Positions 33,277 through 41,681 of a stretch of 64,000 nucleotides of DNA are shown piece after piece. Within the stretch, counting starts at the first letter, position 1, and each line of letters starts with the position of its first letter. The position numbers and the translations under genes are program-made. Source of the DNA: Rhizocola hellebori (GTDB lineage: Bacteria > Actinomycetota > Actinomycetes > Mycobacteriales > Micromonosporaceae); contig NZ_BONY01000003.1 in the NCBI RefSeq assembly GCF_016862955.1, positions 1 to 64,000 on the forward strand. The letters run 5' to 3'. The notes beneath the pieces are model-generated. The model saw nothing but the letters and a program-made list of their open reading frames with translations, was not told the origin of the DNA and did no database searches.

Positions 33277-33511
33277 ACGCCCGTCAGAGGTTGTCTACAA
33301 CCGCCTCGCGATGCTGCGCGCCGAGCGCGGCATCTCGCGGCGGGAGCTGTCCGAGGCATTGGGCATCCACTATCAGACGGTGGGCTATCTGGAGCGCGGC
33401 GAGTTCCGCCCGAGTCTCTATCTAGCCCTTCGCCTTTCTCAATATTTTGGGGTACCGGTAGAGGTGGTCTTCTCGACCGAGCCGTTCCCTAGGCTGGGCG
33501 AGAACCCGTGA
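33266..33511 (+). CDS. small XRE-family regulator
   Basis: An 81-residue one-domain Cro/C1 regulator (NRLAMLRAERGISRRELSEA, IHYQTVGYLERGEFRPSL, then LALRLSQYFGVPVEVVFS). GTG 33266 lies inside the permease gene. Small stand-alone XRE proteins at the end of ABC exporter operons usually autoregulate them; the 16-bp palindrome at 31464-31479 is the likely target. Its 3' end overlaps the convergent monooxygenase gene by 23 bp. Confidence 0.85.
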   Translation: MSGERPSEVVYNRLAMLRAERGISRRELSEALGIHYQTVGYLERGEFRPSLYLALRLSQYFGVPVEVVFSTEPFPRLGENP

Positions 33512-34574
33512 CGTTCACCAGCGGGAGGACGTGTTCGCCGACACGGTAGGCCTCCTCCAGGTGCGGCCAGCCGGAGAGGATGAACTCGTCGAGCCCGAGC
33601 GCGGCGTATTCGGCCAGCCGTTGCGCGACCTCGTCGTAGGAGCCGACCAACGCGGTGCCGGCGCCCTCACGGACAAGGCCAATGCCCGCCCACAGATTGG
33701 GCGAGATCTCCAAACCGTCGGAGCTGCCGCCGTGCAGCGCCGCCATTCTGGCCTGGCCCACCGAATCCATCCGTGCGAAGCGGGCCTGGGCGGCGGCTAT
33801 CCGCTCCGGGCTCATCCCGGCCAGCAGCCGGTCTGCGCGCGCCCACGCCTCGGCGGAGGTCTCGCGGGCGATTATGTGCAGTCTGATGCCCACGTTGAGG
33901 GAACGGCCGTGGGCGGCGGCCATCGCCCGGATGCGCTCGACGCGCTGGGCGACCGCATCCGGTGGCTCGCCCCACAGCAGATAGGTGTCGGCCAGTTCGG
34001 CGGCGACCGCTTCGGCGGCCGGGGATGCTCCCCCGAAATAGATCGGCGGCGTGGGTTGCAGCGGCGCGCGCAAACCACCCTGCTCCACCTGATAATGCTT
34101 GCCGTGATAGTCGAAAGGCTTGCCCCGCCACGACTCGCGGAGCACTTCGAGGAACTCGCCGGTGCGCTCGTATCGCTCGTCGTGGGAGAGGAAGTCGCCG
34201 TAGGCGCGCTGTTCGACCGCGTCCCCTCCGGTGACCGCGTTGAGCGCCAGCCGCCCGCCCGAAATCGCCTGGAACGCTTCGGCTTGCTGGGCGAGCAGAG
34301 TGGGCAGGGCGAAGCCGGCCCGGAAGGCGACAAGGAATCGCAGCCGCTCGGTGGCGGTGGCGACCGCCGTGCAGACGATCCACGGGTCGGGGCAGCCCGC
34401 GCCCACCGGGGTGAGCACCGCGGTGAAACCGGCCGACTCCGCGGCGCGGGCCACCTGTGACAGGTACCCAAGAGAAGCAACACGGGTGTGTTTGGCTGCG
34501 CCGGCGGCCACGGTGGCGGAGCCGGCCTCGTGTCCGTCGCCTGAGGTGGGCAGGAACCAGTGGAACTGCGTCAT
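33489..34574 (-). CDS. LLM-class FMN-dependent alkanesulfonate monooxygenase-like
   Basis: A 361-residue bacterial luciferase-like monooxygenase closest in pattern to SsuD: WFLPTSGDGHEAG at the N-terminus, GGRLALNAVTGGD, SHDERYERTGEFLEVLRESW and PPIYFGGASPAAEAVAAE. SsuD uses reduced FMN and oxygen to desulfonate alkanesulfonates for sulfur supply. No ssuABC transporter or flavin reductase lies nearby, so the substrate is open. There is no Shine-Dalgarno site before ATG 34574, and an inverted repeat sits 13 nt upstream. Confidence 0.88.
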   Translation of the reverse strand: MTQFHWFLPTSGDGHEAGSATVAAGAAKHTRVASLGYLSQVARAAESAGFTAVLTPVGAGCPDPWIVCTAVATATERLRFLVAFRAGFALPTLLAQQAEAFQAISGGRLALNAVTGGDAVEQRAYGDFLSHDERYERTGEFLEVLRESWRGKPFDYHGKHYQVEQGGLRAPLQPTPPIYFGGASPAAEAVAAELADTYLLWGEPPDAVAQRVERIRAMAAAHGRSLNVGIRLHIIARETSAEAWARADRLLAGMSPERIAAAQARFARMDSVGQARMAALHGGSSDGLEISPNLWAGIGLVREGAGTALVGSYDEVAQRLAEYAALGLDEFILSGWPHLEEAYRVGEHVLPLVNVTGSRPA

Positions 34575-34586
34575 AGTCTATAAAAG

Positions 34587-34601
34587 CTATCGGCTAGATA
34601 G
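34587..34601. promoter_or_regulatory. inverted repeat in divergent promoter region
   Basis: CTATC-N5-GATAG between the monooxygenase and MFS genes. Further CTAT/ATAG half-sites flank it (34573-34582). It is a possible operator for one or both genes. Confidence 0.35.
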
Positions 34602-34617
34602 GAGAATAGCAACCGCG

Positions 34618-34623
34618 TACCAT
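34618..34623 (+). promoter_or_regulatory. -10 element, leaderless start of the MFS gene
   Basis: TACCAT lies 7 nt before ATG 34631. The nearest GGAG is too far upstream to act as a ribosome site. Confidence 0.4.
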
Positions 34624-34630
34624 GCCGCGC

Positions 34631-35971
34631 ATGAACAACTCCGCGCAGCTATCCACCGGCACCAGGGCCGGTTACGCGTTGGGCTCGCTGGCCACCGGCG
34701 CCTTCGGCACCGTGCCGGGCCTGCTTCTGCTGCCCTACCTCACCGACTCGCTGGGCGTCGCCGCGGTCGTGGCCGGCCTGCTCGTGTTGCTGCCCAAGGC
34801 GTGGGACGTGCTGATCAATCCGGTGGTCGGGCGGATCTCGGACCGCACGGTCAGCCCGTGGGGCGCGCGGCGGCCCTATCTCCTCGGCGGCGGCATCGCG
34901 ATGGCCGTGCTGTTCGCCGCCATCTTCGCCGCGCCGCTGGGCACCGGCTCCGACGCGGGTCTCTATGTCGCCGTGCTGTTCCTGGCCACCGCCACCGCCT
35001 TCGCCTTCTTCCAGGTGCCCTATGTGGCGATGCCGGCCGAGATGACCGACAGCACCGACGAGCGAACCCGGCTGATGACCTGGCGCATCGCCGTGCTGGC
35101 GATCGCCATCCTGGTCTCCGGTGCGGTGGCGCCGCTGGTGGTCAACGCGGCCGGCGGTGGTGTCCCCGGACACCGGGCCATGGGCGTTTTCGTTGGCGTG
35201 CTTATTCTTCTGGGTGCGTTTGGCTCCTTTCTGGGGACCAGACGGGCCCCGCTCGGGCACGCGGTGGAAAGCGAGCCGACGCTGCGCGCGCAGATCGCCG
35301 TGGCGCGCCGCAACAAGCCCTTCGTCACCCTGCTCATCGTCTTCGTCGTGCAATCGGTGGGCATCGCCACCATGCTCGCCGGAGTGAAGTACGTCGCCGA
35401 TCACGTGCTGGGCCGCCCCGATGACGGGCCGACCCTGCTGTTCGTCGCGTTCGTCGCGCCGGCTCTGCTGGTGATGCCGCTGTGGATCCGCGTCGGGGCG
35501 CGCTGGGGCAAGAAGCGGGCCCTCACCATCGCCTCATTGATCTTCGGAGCCGGTGCGCTGGCACTGCTGAGCGCTCAAGTGGCGCCGCCCGTGCTCACCT
35601 ATCTGATCACCGCGGTGATCGGCTGCGGCTACGCCGGTCAGCAGGTGTTCGCACTGTCCATGCTGCCGGACTGCATCGCCTTCGATGAGCAGCGCACCGG
35701 CAAACGCCAAGCCGGTGTCTTCACCGGCCTGTGGACCGCCGGGGAGACGCTCGGGCTCGCGCTCGGGCCTGGCATCTTCGGTCTGGTCATCGCCGTCGCC
35801 GGGTACAGGTCGTCGGACACCGGGGTGGCGGTGACCCAGCCCGCAAGCGCCCGGCTGGGCATCCTGCTCGCGTTCACCGTGCTGCCCGCCCTCCTGGTCG
35901 GCCTCGGCGCGCTGTTGCTGCGCCGCTACCACCTGACCGCCGACCAGCTGACCGTCGAACAGGTAGGTTGA
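34631..35971 (+). CDS. MFS transporter, GPH (sugar:cation symporter)-like
   Basis: A 446-residue transporter with 12 membrane helices. The segment KAWDVLINPVVGRISDRT and the following WGARRPYLLGG match the glycoside-pentoside-hexuronide:cation symporter group (MelB-like), as does QVPYVAMPAEMTDSTDERT after helix 4. The substrate is not known. The PLP decarboxylase gene starts 5 nt after its stop, so the pair is probably one transcription unit and may handle a common amino- or sphingoid-type compound. Confidence 0.88.
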   Translation: MNNSAQLSTGTRAGYALGSLATGAFGTVPGLLLLPYLTDSLGVAAVVAGLLVLLPKAWDVLINPVVGRISDRTVSPWGARRPYLLGGGIAMAVLFAAIFAAPLGTGSDAGLYVAVLFLATATAFAFFQVPYVAMPAEMTDSTDERTRLMTWRIAVLAIAILVSGAVAPLVVNAAGGGVPGHRAMGVFVGVLILLGAFGSFLGTRRAPLGHAVESEPTLRAQIAVARRNKPFVTLLIVFVVQSVGIATMLAGVKYVADHVLGRPDDGPTLLFVAFVAPALLVMPLWIRVGARWGKKRALTIASLIFGAGALALLSAQVAPPVLTYLITAVIGCGYAGQQVFALSMLPDCIAFDEQRTGKRQAGVFTGLWTAGETLGLALGPGIFGLVIAVAGYRSSDTGVAVTQPASARLGILLAFTVLPALLVGLGALLLRRYHLTADQLTVEQVG

Positions 35972-35976
35972 TTTCC

Positions 35977-37458
35977 ATGATCGATGCGTTGCCGGCCCAA
36001 GGTGTCCCCGCGCAGCAGGTGCTCGCCGAGCTCGCCGCGATGCGGGAGGCGGACCTGCCCACGCACGGCGGCCGGCTCTTCGCCTACGTCTACGATCCCG
36101 CAGTGTCGGGTTTGGACGACCTGGCGAATTCGGCCTACGCCCTGTCGGCTCACGTCAACGGCCTCGATCCGACGGCGTTTCCGTCCCTGCTGATGACCGA
36201 GAACGCGCTAGTCGGCGCGGCCGCCCGGGTGCTCGGCGCGGGGCCGGGTACCACCGCGCCGGACGTGGTCGGCAGCGTCACCAGCGGGGGCACCGAGTCG
36301 CTGATCCTCGCCGTGAAGGCGGCCCGTGACGCGCGGCCCGAGGTCGAAAAGCCGCGCCTGGTCGCTCCGGTGACCGCCCACGCGGCATTCGCCAAGGCGG
36401 CTCACTATCTTGGTGTTCACTTGGATTTGGTACCGGTGAACGCCACCACCTTCCAAGCCGACCCGGTCGCGATGGCGGCCGCGATCACCCCCGACACGGT
36501 GCTGGTCGCCTGTTCCGCGCCGTCCTACGCGCATGGCGTGGTCGATCCGGTGACCGAGATCGCGGCCGCGGCCGCCGCCGTGGGCGTGCGCTGCCATGTC
36601 GACGCGTGCTTCGGCGGCTGGGCGCTGCCTTTCCTGCGCCGGCTGGGCGCTGAAAACGGGGAAGCGTTGCCCGACTTCGACTTTGGCGTACCCGGGGTCA
36701 CCAGCATCTCGGTCGATTTGCACAAGTACGCCTACTGTCCCAAGGGCGTCTCGGTGCTGTTGCATCGCGATGCGCTGCTGCGCCGGCCGCAGTATTTCGC
36801 CTTCGCCGAGTGGCCCGGGTACACCATGATCAATCCGGTGATCTCGTCGACCCGGTCCGGCGGCCCCATCGCCGCCGCCTTCGCCACCCTGCGCCACATC
36901 GGCGACGAAGGCTATCTGCGGCTGGCTGCGCAGACCCGCGACGCGGTGCGCGGCCTGGCCCAAGCTGTGTCCGAAGTGGACGGTCTACGGCTGCTTGCCC
37001 CGGCCCACACCACCGTCGTCTGCTTCACCAGCGACGACCCTGCCCTCGACCCCTTCGTGCTAGCCGACGAGCTGGCCGCGCGCGGCTGGCACACCCAGCC
37101 GCAGCTGCCCTTCGCCGGCATGCCCGCCAGCATCCACCTGACCGTGACCGCCTCGGTCGCCCCGCAGATCGCCGCCTTCGCCCCCGCGCTGGCCGATGCC
37201 GCTGCCGCGGCCCGGACGCTCGGCCCGACCCTGCTCCCACCCGAGCTGCTGGACATGGCCGCATCGCTGACCCCAGACCAATTGACCCCCGAGTTCGTAG
37301 CGGGCCTGGCCGAAACCTTCGGCCTGGCCGGCGACGACGCCCGCCCGGGCGCGCGGATGGCCGTGGTGAACACCGTCCTGTCAGCCGCCCCACCGCGGCT
37401 GCGGGAGCGCCTGCTAATCGAATTCGTCAGCCTCCTCCAACACCCCACCTTCGCCTGA
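35977..37458 (+). CDS. PLP-dependent decarboxylase/lyase (sphingosine-1-phosphate lyase-like)
   Basis: A 493-residue group II decarboxylase-family enzyme. Motifs: GSVTSGGTESLILAVKAAR, HAAFAKAAHYLG (ring-stacking His), HVDACFGGW (PLP Asp) and the Schiff-base Lys250 in SVDLHKYAYCPKG. The combination of Gly-rich GGTES and DLHKYAYCPKG points to the sphingosine-1-phosphate lyase/DPL1 branch rather than glutamate decarboxylase. It lacks the N-terminal membrane anchor of eukaryotic enzymes. ATG 35977 is used; a longer open frame upstream lies within the MFS gene. Confidence 0.88.
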   Translation: MIDALPAQGVPAQQVLAELAAMREADLPTHGGRLFAYVYDPAVSGLDDLANSAYALSAHVNGLDPTAFPSLLMTENALVGAAARVLGAGPGTTAPDVVGSVTSGGTESLILAVKAARDARPEVEKPRLVAPVTAHAAFAKAAHYLGVHLDLVPVNATTFQADPVAMAAAITPDTVLVACSAPSYAHGVVDPVTEIAAAAAAVGVRCHVDACFGGWALPFLRRLGAENGEALPDFDFGVPGVTSISVDLHKYAYCPKGVSVLLHRDALLRRPQYFAFAEWPGYTMINPVISSTRSGGPIAAAFATLRHIGDEGYLRLAAQTRDAVRGLAQAVSEVDGLRLLAPAHTTVVCFTSDDPALDPFVLADELAARGWHTQPQLPFAGMPASIHLTVTASVAPQIAAFAPALADAAAAARTLGPTLLPPELLDMAASLTPDQLTPEFVAGLAETFGLAGDDARPGARMAVVNTVLSAAPPRLRERLLIEFVSLLQHPTFA

Positions 37459-37581
37459 CCACACGCTCGTGCCGCGCGCCCGGCTGCGGGGGAAGGGTTC
37501 TGGCGGTGGAGATGGCTGATCCGCCTGTGCCTCAGACTGGCTGCCGATAGGCTGAGGATGATCACCTAGCGGGGGGATGTC

Positions 37582-38793
37582 ATGGCGCTGTTTGCAGACC
37601 CGGTCCACGACGAGTTCGCCGGCTGGGCGCTCGGTTTCGCTCCCTACGGCGGCGGCGACATCGGTGAGGTAAGGGCCATCGCGGGCGAGGTGAAACCGGG
37701 CGACGACGACTCGTTCGCCACCGCCTTTTCGACCATGGCCCAGCGCCGCATCGACGAGGGCGACTCCGCGCTAGCGTTGGGCCACCGCGAAACCGCCCAC
37801 GACTGCTATCTGCGCGCTTCCTGCTTTCTCGGCGTCGCCTACCACGTGCTCTACGGCACCCCGGTCGACCCTCGCCTTGTCGAGCTGTTCCAGCTCCAGA
37901 TGGCCACCTTCGAGAAAGCTCTTATGCTGCTTGACCCGCCGGCCGAGAAGGTCGACGTCCCCTACGAAGGCACCCGGATTCCCGCCTACTTCCTGCGGGC
38001 TGCCGGTGACCGAGGCTCACGCCGTCCGGTGGTCCTCGTCGGCGGCGGCTGGGATTCCGCTATGGCCGAGAACCACCTCGGCTTCGGCGCCGCCGCCCTG
38101 CGGCGCGGCTATCACGTGCTTCTTTTCGACGGGCCGGGGCAGGGCAAGCTGCTTATCGAGGAGGGGCTGCCGCTGCGCCACGACTGGGAGAAGGTCATCA
38201 CTGCGGTCATCGACGCCGCGGTCGGAATCGAAGGCATCAACCCTGACCGCATCGCCTTCTACGACTGGAGCCTTGGCGGCTATCTGGCCCCGCGGGCGGC
38301 CGCGTTCGAGCACCGAATCGCCGCCATGGTCGCCGACCCGGGCCAGATCGACGTGGGCGGAAAGTTCACCGGCATGCTGCGCATGATGGGCTTGAACGAC
38401 CAGGCGCTGGCCAAACTGCCCGAGCTGGATGCCGACGACGAGCAGCGGGTCATGACCATCATCAACAGCGATCGCTCGTTGCGATGGAAGATCGTCCAGC
38501 GCGGCTTCTGGACCAACAACGCCACCGACATGTCCTCCTACATGGCCGAGATGGCCAAATGGAAGCTGGACGCCGACCAGGTCGCCGCAATCCGTTGCCC
38601 CACACTGATCACCGCGGCCGAATCCGATTTGGCCTCCTCCAACGCGCAGGAGCTCTTCGACGCACTGAAATGTCCCAAGTACTTCATCCGCTTCACCGAC
38701 GCCGACGGCGCGGGAGACCATTGCGAGTTCTTCAACCGGTCGATGGCCAACAGAAAGATCCTGGACTGGCTCGACGACACTCTCGCCGCCTAG
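37582..38793 (+). CDS. alpha/beta hydrolase (FrsA/DUF1100-like)
   Basis: A 403-residue hydrolase with an N-terminal helical cap of about 130 residues (RETAHDCYLRASCFLGVAYH) and an alpha/beta core: VVLVGGGWDS, LLFDGPGQGK, nucleophile Ser230 in YDWSLGG, and late Asp/His in AAESDLASSN and GAGDHCEFF. The layout resembles 2,6-dihydroxypseudooxynicotine hydrolase and FrsA-like enzymes that cleave C-C or ester bonds. The elbow has Asp in place of the first Gly. A G-rich Shine-Dalgarno precedes ATG 37582. No pathway context is visible. Confidence 0.85.
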   Translation: MALFADPVHDEFAGWALGFAPYGGGDIGEVRAIAGEVKPGDDDSFATAFSTMAQRRIDEGDSALALGHRETAHDCYLRASCFLGVAYHVLYGTPVDPRLVELFQLQMATFEKALMLLDPPAEKVDVPYEGTRIPAYFLRAAGDRGSRRPVVLVGGGWDSAMAENHLGFGAAALRRGYHVLLFDGPGQGKLLIEEGLPLRHDWEKVITAVIDAAVGIEGINPDRIAFYDWSLGGYLAPRAAAFEHRIAAMVADPGQIDVGGKFTGMLRMMGLNDQALAKLPELDADDEQRVMTIINSDRSLRWKIVQRGFWTNNATDMSSYMAEMAKWKLDADQVAAIRCPTLITAAESDLASSNAQELFDALKCPKYFIRFTDADGAGDHCEFFNRSMANRKILDWLDDTLAA

Positions 38794-38805
38794 GAGGTCA
38801 ATCGC

Positions 38806-38811
38806 TAACAT
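38806..38811 (+). promoter_or_regulatory. -10 element, leaderless start of the subtilase gene
   Basis: TAACAT lies 6 nt before ATG 38818. AGGAGG at the end of the upstream gene is too distant (about 20 nt) to serve this start. Confidence 0.4.
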
Positions 38812-38817
38812 CTATGC

Positions 38818-40302
38818 ATGAAAATATTACCATGCATAGTAAGCCTTGGCGTCATCGCCTCCCTCACCCTGCCCAGCCTTCCGGCCACCGCCGTTGGCGC
38901 GGTGCGCCCAACCGCCGGCCAGGCGGTTCCCGGCAGCTATCTGGTGGTGCTGAAGAAATCCGCCTCGGTGGACGGCACGGCCGCAGCCTTGACCACCCGC
39001 CACGGCGGCACGGTCGGCCACGTCTATCGCCACGCCCTCAACGGTTTCGCCGTCCAGGCATCGCCGGAGGAGGCCAAGCGGATGGCGGCCGATCCGGCCG
39101 TCGACTACATCCAGCAGGACGGCATCGTGTCGGCCACCGTGACCCAGCTGAACCCGCCGTCCTGGGGCCTGGACCGCATCGACCGCAACGCCCGGGGCTA
39201 CAACTCCAGTTACGACTACCCGTCGGGCGGCGCAGGGGTGCACGTCTATGTCCTTGACACCGGGGTGCGCGCCAGCCACCAAGACTTCGGTGGCCGGGTG
39301 ACCAGCGGCTGGGATTTCGTTGATGACGACAACAACGCCTCCGACTGCTACGGGCACGGAACTCACGTCGCCGGGACGATCGGCGGAACGAACTACGGGG
39401 TGGCCAAGAGCGTCGATCTCGTCAGTGTCCGTGTGCTCGACTGCGACGGCAACGGGTGGATCACCACCATCGTCGCGGGCATCGATTGGGTTACCGAACA
39501 TGCCGTTCATCCGGCCGTCGCCAACATGAGTCTGGGCGGCTACGTAGCCGACACGGCGATGGACGACGCCGTCGCCGGCTCCATTGCCTCCGGTGTCACC
39601 TACGTCGTATCCGCCGGCAACGGTTACGGAGACGGCGTCACCCCGGCGGATGCCTGTCTGTCGACACCCGCCCGGACGCCCACCGCGATCACGGTCAGCG
39701 GGACGGACCGAAATGACCGCCGCTGGTCCCCGCTGAACTACGGCACCTGTGTGGACATCTTCGCGCCCGGCTTCGAGATCACGTCTGCTTCCAACGCCGG
39801 GGACCAGGCCAGCCAGCTGATGAGCGGCACCTCCATGGCCGCGCCGCACGTGGCCGGTGCGGCCGCGATCCTGCTCGGCAACCAGCCCACCCTAACCCCG
39901 GCCGAGGTGGCAGACCAGATCCTCAACCGCGATCCCACCGTCGGCGTCGTCGTCGACCCCAGGGCCGGCTCGCCGAACAAACTGCTCTTCGTCCGCTCCG
40001 GACCCTTGAGAGTCAACGTGTTCTGCCAGTCCCAAACCGGATCCTGGTCGTGTCAGGTCGAGGCCATCGGGGCGGTCGGCCCGAACACCACGCAATGGTC
40101 CCCGTCTTCGAGCGGTATCTGCCGGATTGACAAGACGATCACGGCCGTCGCCACGGTCACCGACTCTCTTGGCGCCTCCGCTTCCAGCAGCAGGACCTTC
40201 GCCTGCCGGCCCAGGTGCGGGCTGCAATCCGTTACGCCGCTGTGCATAAGCGACCCCACCCCGCCGGGGCAGGCAGTGCTGACCCGCCAACGGGAGCAGT
40301 GA
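38818..40302 (+). CDS. secreted S8 (subtilisin/aqualysin-type) serine protease
   Basis: A 494-residue exported subtilase. Sec signal peptide (about 1-26), an I9 inhibitor pro-domain (SYLVVLKKSASV to about 105), the catalytic domain with Asp147 (YVLDTGVRASH), His183 (GHGTHVAGT) and Ser339 (SGTSMAAPHVAG), then a C-terminal domain of about 100 residues with four or more cysteines (FCQSQTGSWSCQVEA) that is probably a substrate or wall-binding module. It is close to aqualysin/proteinase K-type enzymes. A hairpin follows the stop. Confidence 0.95.
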   Translation: MKILPCIVSLGVIASLTLPSLPATAVGAVRPTAGQAVPGSYLVVLKKSASVDGTAAALTTRHGGTVGHVYRHALNGFAVQASPEEAKRMAADPAVDYIQQDGIVSATVTQLNPPSWGLDRIDRNARGYNSSYDYPSGGAGVHVYVLDTGVRASHQDFGGRVTSGWDFVDDDNNASDCYGHGTHVAGTIGGTNYGVAKSVDLVSVRVLDCDGNGWITTIVAGIDWVTEHAVHPAVANMSLGGYVADTAMDDAVAGSIASGVTYVVSAGNGYGDGVTPADACLSTPARTPTAITVSGTDRNDRRWSPLNYGTCVDIFAPGFEITSASNAGDQASQLMSGTSMAAPHVAGAAAILLGNQPTLTPAEVADQILNRDPTVGVVVDPRAGSPNKLLFVRSGPLRVNVFCQSQTGSWSCQVEAIGAVGPNTTQWSPSSSGICRIDKTITAVATVTDSLGASASSSRTFACRPRCGLQSVTPLCISDPTPPGQAVLTRQREQ

Positions 40303-40322
40303 CCACGCTTGTCTGAGTGGCT

Positions 40323-40360
40323 CGGGTGCACGGTCTGAAAATCAGCGGCCGTGACACCCG
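40323..40360 (+). terminator. hairpin after the subtilase gene
   Basis: CGGGTGCACGG (40323-40333) pairs with CCGTG-A-CACCCG (40349-40360) with one bulged base and a 15-nt loop. It lies 20 nt after the stop. No T-tract follows. Confidence 0.45.
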
Positions 40361-40362
40361 GG

Positions 40363-40760
40363 CTACGCGGCCGCGACGATCTCTCCGATGACACGTTTCG
40401 CCTCGGCGGCATGGGGATGATCGCGATTCGGCGCCCGCGCGTAGGTGATCAGCGCCTTCCACAGCGCCCATCCCTGCCCCCTTGCCCACGTGCCATCGTC
40501 GACCTGGATCGCGGACTGGAACGCGTCGCGGCTCGCTCCCGACAGCAGCGTCCAGGCGATCGCCAGGTCGCACGCGGGGTCACCGACACCGCAGGTGCCG
40601 AAGTCGATGACCGCGGCCAGCCCGCCGTCACGGAGCAGAAGATTCCCCACGGCTATGTCGCGGCCCACTGCGGGAACTGGGTGGCGATCAGCCGTTGGAC
40701 AAGACCTACGTCGACATGGCGGCGATGCGGCACCGGAACGGTGTCACCATCGAAGATCAC
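40363..40760 (-). pseudogene. aminoglycoside phosphotransferase-family remnant
   Basis: Two pieces of one APH-like gene lie side by side. The 3' part (40363-about 40665) encodes the C-terminal lobe: DIAVGNLLLRDGGLAAVIDFGTCGVGDPACDL. The 5' part, in another frame, encodes VDVGLVQRLIATQFPQW, the usual N-terminus of this family, and stops at 40653. The middle of the gene, which includes the nucleotide-binding lobe and the His of the HGD catalytic motif (now GRD), is missing. A deletion of roughly 170 codons with frame loss explains it. It is not expected to be functional. Confidence 0.75.
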
Positions 40761-40868
40761 GCCCATACCGTCACACGCCCATCGCCCATCGGCAAACCTA
40801 ATTTCGGAGGGCATCGCCAGCGATCTGGGCGGTTGTGGCCGAGTGTTCAAATCGGACACGATGTACGC

Positions 40869-41681
40869 ATGCATCGACGACAGGTAGTAATGGGTGCGGC
40901 GGCTGGGCTGACCGGGGCGATGGTGGCCGGTGCGGCCGAGCCGGCGTATGCCGCGGGCGATGGTATGCGGCTGGACAGGCTTCGCCTGGTTTTTCTTTCG
41001 CACGTCAACGACCCGGCGACCACCAGCGGCTTTCCGGGTGACCCCGAGTTCACCCTGGAGACCGTGGCCACGGTGCCCAACGATGGCTTCTACATGCAAT
41101 TTGTGCGGGAGGGCGAACACACCGGAAGCCATTGGGGCTCCCCGAACCACTTCCAGGAAGGCGGCCTGTCCGCGGATCAGCTTGATCCGCACGACCTTTT
41201 CCTTCCCGCGGTGAGGATTGACATCAGGCGCAAGGCCGCGGCCAACGCGGACTACGCGGTCACCGTGGAGGATCTCAAGGCGTGGGAGCGTGAGCACGGC
41301 AAAATTCCGCGTTGCGCCGCCGTGATCCTGTGGACCGGATGGTCGCAGCGCTGGGGAACGCCGGCCTACGCGAACCTGGATGCGGAGGGTGTGATCCATC
41401 AGCCCGGGTTCAGCGTGCCGGCCGCAGAGTGGCTCATCGAGACCGGCAGGCTGGGCGTCAGAGGAGCGCTGGGCAGCGACACCTTCGGCCCCGATGTCGG
41501 CATCGACGAGACCTTCCCGGTCTCCACGTTGCTCTACGACCAGCATCGGATCAGCCTGGAAAACCTCGCGAATCTGGGGCAGCTACCGGCAACCGGGGCA
41601 TGGGTCCTCGTCGGCGGGCCGCGTAACGGCAACGGATCCGGCTCTACCGCAACGATTTTTGGGGTGATTCCGCCAGGGTGA
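40869..41681 (+). CDS. Tat-exported cyclase-family protein
   Basis: A 270-residue protein of the cyclase (kynurenine formamidase-like) family. The N-terminus HRRQVVMGAAAGLTGAMVAG carries a twin-arginine signal with AYA cleavage site. The family metal motif HxGTHxDxPxHF reads HTGSHWGSPNHF, so the usual Asp is Gly. A second His region (VIHQPGFS) and GSDTFGPDVG are present. The family hydrolyses cyclic or formamide bonds using a metal. The start at 40869 is set by the signal peptide. It overlaps the convergent GGDEF-EAL gene by 38 bp. Confidence 0.85.
   Translation: MHRRQVVMGAAAGLTGAMVAGAAEPAYAAGDGMRLDRLRLVFLSHVNDPATTSGFPGDPEFTLETVATVPNDGFYMQFVREGEHTGSHWGSPNHFQEGGLSADQLDPHDLFLPAVRIDIRRKAAANADYAVTVEDLKAWEREHGKIPRCAAVILWTGWSQRWGTPAYANLDAEGVIHQPGFSVPAAEWLIETGRLGVRGALGSDTFGPDVGIDETFPVSTLLYDQHRISLENLANLGQLPATGAWVLVGGPRNGNGSGSTATIFGVIPPG

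Noticed and set aside
40695-40868. Longer N-terminus for the Tat cyclase
   Set aside because: It would bury the twin-arginine signal in the middle of the protein and overlaps the APH remnant.
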